A stretch of 64,000 nt of DNA from Anastatus disparis. Taxonomy: Eukaryota > Arthropoda > Insecta > Hymenoptera > Eupelmidae. This document shows, piece after piece, positions 62,062 through 64,000 of the stretch. The notes below the pieces were generated by a model, which saw only the letters and a list, made by a program, of their open reading frames with translations, ran no database searches and was not told the origin of the DNA. Both the position numbers and the translations under genes were made by a program. Positions within the stretch are counted from its first letter, which is position 1; each line of letters begins with the position of its first letter. Location: positions 15,208,001 through 15,272,000 of the forward strand of contig JAFFSR010000229.1 of the NCBI GenBank assembly GCA_017163975.1, read 5' to 3'.

Positions 62062-64000
62062 TTTCTTTATTTTCTTACTCGGAAGATTCTCTCCCTTTTC
62101 TTCAATCTCCAACCTTTTCACCTTTCTTTTCTTCCCATCCAAAGGCAACTTTCATTTATTCTTAATACACAGTTAATAATTCCGCTCTTACGCTATCTTT
62201 TTCGTTTTTTCATCAGCTTCCCACTAAATATCAATTATATAAATTAATATTGTCTCATTATTCTTGAATATTCTCATGACTTTCGTCATTCATAGCTTAT
62301 TTGCAAATAAGCATCTGACACTACCGTTTCTTTGGCTTCTTTTCATAATTTTTATTACATATTAAGTATACATCTTTTTTTTCTTTACTAACCATCATGA
62401 TTTTTCTGGAAAAAAACAATTACGAACTATTACACTATAAATTATAAACTATATTAGTTTGGATTTATTTTTTTTCATCATTTTTATCTTAAAATTAAGT
62501 ATTATTAATAAATTAAAATGATAATAATGCTTTAAAAAAAGAGTTAATATATTTCGATTTTGTGCTCATAGCAATATAACAATATACTAAATACGGAAAC
62601 TCATCATATATTTTGGTCATTCCCTTCCTTTAGCCAACCTCTTAAAATATTTAATATATATATTATTTAGTATTATTTAGTATTAGTAAAAAAAATTTTA
62701 TTCAACAAAATTTAATCGGAGTATTTTATATTTTTTTATTTAAAATTTCATCGAAAGGTTAATCGAGCCAATAATCAACTGAAATTTATCACTTTTACAA
62801 AAATTATTATTGTGCAATTTTAATAAATAATATTGTTTATAAATGTTTTAAATAAAAAGTCTAAATTTTACTTATAAATATAGTAACCTTATTGCAAATG
62901 CTTAGAAAAAGTAATAACATCTAAATAATAAAATTATAATAATATGAGAAAAAAATCATATGTATGCTCTACGTATATACACATGTGTACTGTGCAGACA
63001 CGCGCGCGTGCACAAACATACGCACACACGGACGTCAAGCATATGAAGCACTACTATGTAAATTTATAAAATCTCGAATTAGAAGGAACTTGCTCTTATG
63101 CTTTTCTAACGTTAATTACAAAAATTTTCAAATATAATAATGCGAAATTTAAAAAACTTTCACTTACACTATAAGCATACTTTAAGTTTTTATCAAAAGC
63201 CTCAAAATATTTATCCAAATAGTAATGTATTTTTAGAACTTTTCGATCGCACAAATTCGTTATTTTCGTTGAGCATTCTTTAACTCGTTTGATTCTTCGT
63301 TACTTTGAAAAAAAAAAATAAATAAAGCACTTAAATCATGGGTATATATTTGTAAGCTTTACTTGTTTTCAGTAAATGAAAAAGTGTGTGTTGAATAATA
63401 AGGAAGAATACTCGTTGTTTTTATTTTCGTTTATAACTTGTTTTTTTCGATTTAACCCAAGTTTTGTTCGTCCACACTTGCGCAGACTTTCTCGTAGACA
63501 TTTATAAATTAAGAAAATTAAAAATGTGCTAGAGGCGCTTCGTTTCGAAGTCGCGAACGAACGACTGGAGAAAACTAAACGACGTTCATATGCTTGCTTC
63601 GAAATGAAGGACGAAAACGATAAAAGAGAATTTAAGAGAACAGAGATAGAGACTAAAGCGTCAAACTAAAAGTTAAGGCGTTTTAGGAGCTCAAGATAAT
63701 TGTACTTGAGTGAGGGAATGAACTCAGCGTGTAGCGCGCCTATGAAACACAAGATAAACATCTATATAAATAAGTTATATGTATCTACGAGTTTAAAATA
63801 CAAAGTATAAATAACATTTTTATTCAATTATTTGTTCAAACAAATTTCATTTATTCCAGTCTATTAAGAAATTTCATTTTTCTTTACAAATATTTAAATG
63901 CTTTACTAATATTTTTAATTTTCAATTGATTAGAATTTAGTCCGTTAAAAATGAAAAAATCTATTTCTTCTAGTTTCTAAAGATATAATAATTAAAAAAA
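62062..64000. promoter_or_regulatory. Region upstream of the first visible GRIP exon
   Basis: 62062-62250 is pyrimidine-rich on the plus strand and is probably 5' untranslated. A CA/CG dinucleotide tract lies at 62985-63035. 63480-63760 is GC-richer and could be the promoter or a 5' non-coding exon. No PDZ1-coding sequence was found here. Confidence 0.4.

Overview
This is an AT-rich (clearly above 65% A+T by eye) animal nuclear segment. Small GT-AG introns, insect-type genes (a 48-related bHLH factor of the Fer2 type, an insect GMC oxidoreductase) and many small foldback elements point to an insect. A hymenopteran such as a parasitoid wasp is my best guess, but the sequence does not settle the order. 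No prokaryotic, viral or CRISPR content was seen.

Layout: 1-3982 has no clear gene but holds low-complexity tracts, a foldback element with a 3-bp target duplication, and a tRNA-like SINE fragment. 3983-6472 (+) is a 10-exon GMC oxidoreductase. 6705-8100 (+) is a 2-exon beta-1,3-galactosyltransferase-like gene. 8616-9409 (-) is an RBM7-like RNA-binding protein. 9915-11739 is a nest of foldback elements around a satellite-like core, and 11917-12385 is a SINE with 13-bp target duplications and a tRNA/5S-like head. 14318-17196 (+) is TMEM26. 18224-21815 (-) is a 7-exon gene I do not recognise. 23011-24486 (-) is the bHLH factor Fer2. About 14 kb with no clear gene follow (24487-38760). 38827-41471 (-) is nicastrin, and 44707-46178 (-) is a THAP-domain protein. 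46731-48420 carries three more foldback elements. 49394-51405 (+) is an SLC35E1-type transporter. 55490-62061 (-) is a GRIP-type multi-PDZ scaffold.

The genes are not an operon or pathway cluster; they are ordinary neighbours on a chromosome. I rebuilt each gene exon by exon, requiring GT-AG borders, matching phases and family homology across junctions. All models close as whole codon numbers: GMC 589 aa, galactosyltransferase 381, RBM7-like 211, TMEM26 504, unknown 690, Fer2 249, nicastrin 644, THAP 399, SLC35E1 352, GRIP 670. Homology calls come from remembered family motifs; no search was run.

I found no convincing new multi-gene system. The observations most worth checking are a GRIP protein with no visible PDZ1 or PDZ6, a nicastrin reading frame that continues past a TAG with coding-like sequence, an altered DxD motif in the galactosyltransferase, a tandem (NAGNAG) acceptor inside the Fer2 bHLH, a chimeric tRNA/5S-headed SINE, and several unusual nested or foldback elements.
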